Shown: piece by piece, positions 7,061 to 10,005 of the stretch
Layout of the letters: every line of letters starts with the position of its first letter
How positions within the stretch are numbered: position 1 is the stretch's first letter
Source: JAOUEA01 sp039933515
Lineage (GTDB): Bacteria > Actinomycetota > UBA4738 > HRBIN12
Assembly (NCBI GenBank): GCA_039933515.1
Contig: JBDTNY010000029.1
Span: forward strand, 1 to 10,005
Direction of reading: 5' to 3'
DNA length: 10,005 nucleotides
Program-made: the position numbers and the translations under genes
The notes under the pieces: model-generated
What the model saw: the letters and a program-made list of their open reading frames with translations, nothing else
What the model was told of the DNA's origin: nothing
Databases searched by the model: none

Positions 7061-8076
7061 TGGCTACCGCAGTGCCGCTGGAGCCACCCCGGCGCCTGAT
7101 GACGGTCACGGTCGATGGCGCCGAGATGCGCGTCCCCCAAGGGGCCACGATCCTGGACGCCTGCCGGACGAAGGGCGTCGACACGCCCACCCTGTGTTAC
7201 GCCGAGAACCTCACGCCCCAGAACGCCTGCCGGGTGTGCGTTGTCGAGGTCGAGGGATCGCGCACGCTCGTGCCGGCCTGCAGCCGAGGCGTCGAGGACG
7301 GGATGGTCGTCACGACCGACACCGATCGCGTGCAGCATTCGCGCAGACTCGTTATGGAGCTCCTCGCGTCCTCGGTCGAGATGGACCTCGCGAGCGCCGA
7401 CGTCCATCGCTGGATGGGCGATTACGAGGCCGACCCTGATCGGTTCGGCGCGCGCATGGTCCCGCTCGGGGCGGAGGAGCGCGACGCGAGAGCCCCGGGT
7501 CACCACCACCCACCCGAGGACCCGTCCGTGGCTGAAGGCGTGTACCAGCCTGTCAAGGTCGACAACGAGCTCTACGTTCGGGATTACTCGCGCTGCATCC
7601 TCTGCTACAAGTGCGTCGAAGCGTGCGGGGTGGACGCGCAGAACACGTTCGCGATCGCCGTGGCGGGCCGCGGGTTCGACGCGCGGATCTCGACCGAGTA
7701 CGCGGTGCCCCTCGATGAGTCTGCCTGCGTGTACTGCGGGAACTGCATCGGCGTGTGCCCCACGGGCGCACTGATGTTCACGAGCGAACACGAGATGCGC
7801 GAGGCCGGCACCTGGGACGAAAGCGACCAGGCCGTCACCAGTACGATCTGCCCCTACTGCGGGGTCGGCTGCCAGCTCGACCTACACGTGCAGGACAACG
7901 CGATCGTGAAGGTGACCTCGCCGGCTGACAACTCCGTCACGAGCGGTCACCTGTGCATCAAGGGCCGATTCGGGTTCCAGTTCGTCCAGAACCGCAAGGG
8001 AGACGACCCGCTCGCACGTAAGCGCCGGGCCGACCGCGATCGCGACCGCGGCGCCGCCGTGGAAGGCGCGCCCTGA
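7060..8076 (+). CDS. Formate dehydrogenase iron-sulfur subunit carrying the detached Molybdop_Fe4S4 domain
   Basis: This 338-residue protein corresponds to the N-terminal third of FdsA/FdhA-type alpha subunits. It has four cysteine clusters in order. A NuoG-like [2Fe-2S] ferredoxin uses C46, C57, C60 and C74. Two ferredoxin-type [4Fe-4S] motifs follow, CILCYKCVEAC (C179, 182, 185, 189) and CVYCGNCIGVCP (C223, 226, 229, 233). Last comes the molybdopterin-oxidoreductase [4Fe-4S] domain CPYCGVGC...C (C264, 267, 271, 299), ending GHLCIKGRFGFQFVQNR. The His-Cys [4Fe-4S] motif usually found after the first domain is missing: residues 104-165 contain no cysteine and include a His/Pro-rich loop (GHHHPPEDP). 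After the last domain comes a charged tail rich in Arg and Asp. It should relay electrons from the catalytic subunit to the NuoEF subunit. The ATG at 7060 overlaps the previous stop; the GTG at 7057 is an alternative start. Confidence 0.92.
   Translation: MATAVPLEPPRRLMTVTVDGAEMRVPQGATILDACRTKGVDTPTLCYAENLTPQNACRVCVVEVEGSRTLVPACSRGVEDGMVVTTDTDRVQHSRRLVMELLASSVEMDLASADVHRWMGDYEADPDRFGARMVPLGAEERDARAPGHHHPPEDPSVAEGVYQPVKVDNELYVRDYSRCILCYKCVEACGVDAQNTFAIAVAGRGFDARISTEYAVPLDESACVYCGNCIGVCPTGALMFTSEHEMREAGTWDESDQAVTSTICPYCGVGCQLDLHVQDNAIVKVTSPADNSVTSGHLCIKGRFGFQFVQNRKGDDPLARKRRADRDRDRGAAVEGAP
8061..8075 (+). promoter_or_regulatory. Ribosome binding site defining a CTG start for mobA
   Basis: GGAAGG at 8061-8066 stands 6 nt before CTG at 8073-8075. 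That CTG overlaps the previous stop codon as CTGA, the same geometry as the common ATGA overlap. In the mobA frame the nearest upstream stop is TAA at 8019-8021, and no ATG, GTG or TTG codon occurs between it and the conserved nucleotide-binding motif. Confidence 0.65.
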
Positions 8077-8699
8077 CGGCGACCGTCACGATCACCGGCA
8101 TCGTCCTCGCGGGCGGACGCTCGACCAGGTTCGGCGCCGCCGACAAGCTCGCGGCCCGGGTCGACGGCATCCCGCTGCTCCACCATCCCGTGCTTCGCCT
8201 GGCCGAGGTCGTCGGTCAGATGATCGTCGTGCTCGCACCCGGAGCCGACCGCCCCGCGATGCCGCCCGGCGTGCCGGTCCGCCTGGTCAACGACGCGACC
8301 GCGGACGAAGGCCCCCTCGCCGGCGCACTCGCAGGCCTGCGGGCGACCGAGACCGAGATCGCGGTGGTCGTCGGGGGCGACATGCCCACCCTCGTGACCG
8401 ACGTGCTGAGGGAGATGCTCCGGGTCGCGATCGCGGCCGCGGTCGAGGCGGTGACCCTGCAAGACGGCGAGGGGTTCAGGCCGCTGCCGCTGGTCCTTCG
8501 GGTCGCGCCGGCGACCGAGGTCGCGCACGTGCTGCTGCACGATGGGGAGCGACGGCTGCGCGCGCTGCCCCAGGGGCTCCACACCGCGATCGTCGACGAG
8601 GCCACGTGGCGGACGCTGGATCCACGCGGCGCGACGCTCGTCGACATCGACGTGCCGGACGATCTCCCGGGATCGCCGCCTCCGGACCGGCGCGTCTGA
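8073..8699 (+). CDS. mobA: Molybdenum cofactor guanylyltransferase (MobA-like), CTG start
   Basis: MobA transfers GMP from GTP to molybdopterin, forming the (bis-)MGD cofactor needed by the formate dehydrogenase encoded just upstream. Read from CTG at 8073, the product is 208 residues, close to the family's usual length of about 190-210. The nucleotide-binding motif ITGIVLAGGRSTRFGAADKL is at about residues 7-26, DEGPLAGALAGL is near 85-96, and the metal-binding region GGDMPTL follows near 107-113. A short C-terminal region ends VDIDVPDDLPGSPPPDRRV. The first ATG/GTG-type start, GTG at 8190, would delete the LAGG motif and is rejected. The gene overlaps the preceding stop by 4 nt and is the last of the operon. 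Related NTP-transferases (MocA, CofC) are possible, but DEGPLAG and the context favour MobA. Confidence 0.85.
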   Translation: MTATVTITGIVLAGGRSTRFGAADKLAARVDGIPLLHHPVLRLAEVVGQMIVVLAPGADRPAMPPGVPVRLVNDATADEGPLAGALAGLRATETEIAVVVGGDMPTLVTDVLREMLRVAIAAAVEAVTLQDGEGFRPLPLVLRVAPATEVAHVLLHDGERRLRALPQGLHTAIVDEATWRTLDPRGATLVDIDVPDDLPGSPPPDRRV

Positions 8700-8734
8700 G
8701 CTGGAGCAAGCGCGCCGCCTTGAGCTCGTTGGGG

Positions 8735-8740
8735 TAGGCT
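8735..8740 (+). promoter_or_regulatory. Candidate -10 box upstream of the cPGS-like gene
   Basis: TAGGCT at 8735-8740 is identical to the hexamer before fdhD and fits the TAnnnT actinobacterial -10 pattern. No convincing -35 box is seen. Transcription would start near 8747, giving a leader of about 60 nt that contains the ribosome binding site AAAGGG at 8797-8802. No clear terminator for the preceding operon is visible in 8700-8734. Confidence 0.35.
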
Positions 8741-8809
8741 CCCGACCGAAGAGCGGGGCCGGCGTGTTCGCCCTCCGCGCATCACATCTCTCGACGAAAG
8801 GGATCGGCC

Positions 8810-10005
8810 ATGTCGACGCGTCGTGTCCTGATCATGGGAGCCGCCGGTCGCGACTTCCACAACTTCAACACCGTGTTCCGCGACGACGCCGGCAGCGATG
8901 TCGTGGCGTTCACGGCGACGCAGATCCCCTTCATCAACGACCGCAAGTACGCGTCGTCCCTCGCCGGGTCGCGCTATCCCGACGGGATCCAGATCTACGA
9001 CGAATCCGAGCTCGTGCGCCTGATCCACGAGCTCGACGTCGACGACGTGGTGTTCGCGTACTCCGACGTCGCGCACGAGTACGTGATGCACAAGGCCAGC
9101 GAGGTGATAGCCGCAGGCGCGAATTTCGTGCTCCTCGGGCCCGACGCCACGATGCTGAAGGCGACGATCCCCACGGTCGCGGTTACCGCGGTGCGCACCG
9201 GCGTCGGCAAGAGCCAGACGACGCGCGCGATCGCGGGCGCGATCAAAGAGGCGGGCAAGAAGGTCGTGGCGGTCCGTCATCCGATGCCTTACGGCGACCT
9301 CGAGGCCCAGCGCGTGCAGCGGTACGCCTTGCTCGAGGACCTCGATCGATACGACTGCACGATCGAGGAACGCGAGGAGTACGAGCCGCACATCGCGAGC
9401 GGAACCGTGATCTACGCGGGCGTCGACTACGGCGACATCTTGGCCCAGGCGCAGGCCGAGGCCGACGTGCTGCTCTGGGACGGCGGGAACAATGATCTGC
9501 CGTTCTACACGCCCGACGTCTGGATCACCCTGGTCGACCCGCTCCGGGCTGGGCACGAGCTCACGTATCACCCAGGCGAGGCCAACCTGCGCGCCGCCGA
9601 CGTGATCATCGTGAGCAAGATGGACTCCGCGACGCCTGAGCAGGTGGCCCAGCTCGATGCGACGATCGCCTCGGTGAATCCGCGCGCGACGGTCGTCAAG
9701 GCGAACTCGCTCGTGACCGTCGAGGAACCCGAGTCGATCCGCGGCAAGCGCGTGCTGGTCGTCGAGGACGGTCCCACGCTCACCCATGGCTCGATGAAGA
9801 TCGGCGCCGGAGTCGTGGCCGCCGAGCGCAACGGCGCCGCCGAGATCGTTGACCCTCGGCCCTGGGCGTTCGGAACGATCGCCGAGACCTTCGAGAAGTA
9901 CGACGTCGGCGCCGTGCTGCCCGCGATGGGCTATAGCGAGGGCCAGCTCTCGGAGATGGAGAAGATCATCGACGCCGCCGAGGTCGACCTCGTGGTGATC
10001 GGCAC
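8810..10005 (+). CDS. Cyclic 2,3-diphosphoglycerate synthetase-like P-loop protein (C-terminus cut by window edge)
   Basis: The 398 visible residues match a bacterial family usually annotated as GTPase or cyclic 2,3-diphosphoglycerate synthetase, after the methanogen enzyme that cyclises 2,3-bisphosphoglycerate with ATP. The N-terminus RRVLIMGAAGRDFHNFN (4-20) is a dinucleotide-fold-like glycine motif. FTATQIPFINDRKY (34-47) and VVFAYSDVAHEYVMHKAS (80-97) are family hallmarks. A P-loop VRTGVGKSQTTR lies at 128-139, followed by an acidic LLWDGGNNDLPFY segment (221-233) and a G4-like VIIVSKMD (265-272). The ATG at 8810 is preceded by AAAGGG with 7-nt spacing and begins directly before the conserved sequence. 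A few dozen C-terminal residues are probably missing. The bacterial role is not settled, and cyclic 2,3-DPG is not a general bacterial metabolite, so the name should be taken as a family label. It is probably transcribed separately from mobA. Confidence 0.85.
   Translation, partial: MSTRRVLIMGAAGRDFHNFNTVFRDDAGSDVVAFTATQIPFINDRKYASSLAGSRYPDGIQIYDESELVRLIHELDVDDVVFAYSDVAHEYVMHKASEVIAAGANFVLLGPDATMLKATIPTVAVTAVRTGVGKSQTTRAIAGAIKEAGKKVVAVRHPMPYGDLEAQRVQRYALLEDLDRYDCTIEEREEYEPHIASGTVIYAGVDYGDILAQAQAEADVLLWDGGNNDLPFYTPDVWITLVDPLRAGHELTYHPGEANLRAADVIIVSKMDSATPEQVAQLDATIASVNPRATVVKANSLVTVEEPESIRGKRVLVVEDGPTLTHGSMKIGAGVVAAERNGAAEIVDPRPWAFGTIAETFEKYDVGAVLPAMGYSEGQLSEMEKIIDAAEVDLVVIG

Noticed and set aside
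8190..8699. mobA starting at GTG 8190
   Set aside because: This removes the LAGGxSxRFG nucleotide-binding motif that is plainly encoded upstream in the same frame.
8542..9495. Plus-strand Arg-rich open frame (317 codons) spanning the end of mobA and the start of the cPGS-like gene
   Set aside because: Out-of-frame shadow with extreme Arg content; both real genes are well supported in other frames.
8216..9787. Minus-strand open frame (523 codons) opposite mobA and the cPGS-like gene
   Set aside because: It spans two unrelated plus-strand genes and the promoter region between them, has His/Asp/Arg-rich composition and no domain.

Overview
The window is GC-rich (G/C dominates third codon positions) and almost fully coding. 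It looks like a chromosomal segment from an actinomycete-like bacterium, probably a deep-branching Actinomycetota lineage. Three observations suggest this: TAnnnT-type -10 boxes with an apparently leaderless gene, an RDD membrane protein beside a nonapeptide-repeat protein, and a cyclic-2,3-diphosphoglycerate-synthetase-like GTPase. The assignment is inference; there is no rRNA or other phylogenetic marker here. I see no insertion sequences, CRISPR arrays, tRNAs or phage genes.

Layout. (1) 1-393, minus: N-terminal 131 codons of formate-tetrahydrofolate ligase, cut by the window edge. (2) 394-552: divergent promoter region. (3) 553-1392, plus: fdhD, the sulfurtransferase that activates formate dehydrogenase. 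(4) 1288-3054, minus: a two-gene unit, a protein with nine-residue tandem repeats followed by an RDD membrane protein, joined TGA|ATG. The RDD gene runs 105 nt antisense into the end of fdhD. (5) 3055-3195: divergent promoter region. (6) 3196-8699, plus: a tight four-gene operon for an NAD-linked formate dehydrogenase. It encodes a selenocysteine-containing molybdopterin subunit, a NuoE-NuoF fusion, an iron-sulfur subunit and MobA. (7) 8700-8809: promoter region. (8) 8810 to the end, plus: a cyclic-2,3-diphosphoglycerate-synthetase-like P-loop protein, cut by the window edge.

How the genes fit together. The operon would make a cytosolic formate:NAD+ oxidoreductase (or CO2 reductase). Formate is handled at a Mo/W-bis-MGD site with selenocysteine, and electrons pass through iron-sulfur clusters to the NuoF-type FMN/NADH site. 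MobA makes the guanylated cofactor and FdhD supplies its sulfido ligand. Formate-tetrahydrofolate ligase next door links formate to 10-formyl-THF, so the neighbourhood is a formate/one-carbon module.

The most striking points are two. The catalytic gene contains an in-frame TGA at 3442-3444, exactly at the active-site position, followed by a well-formed bacterial SECIS hairpin with a GGUCU apical loop. In addition, the usual single alpha polypeptide is split and permuted: the CxxCxxxC [4Fe-4S] domain that normally starts the catalytic domain is instead at the C-terminus of a separate protein encoded two genes downstream. Naive gene calling would miss or break the selenoprotein, and would truncate mobA, whose only plausible start is CTG.
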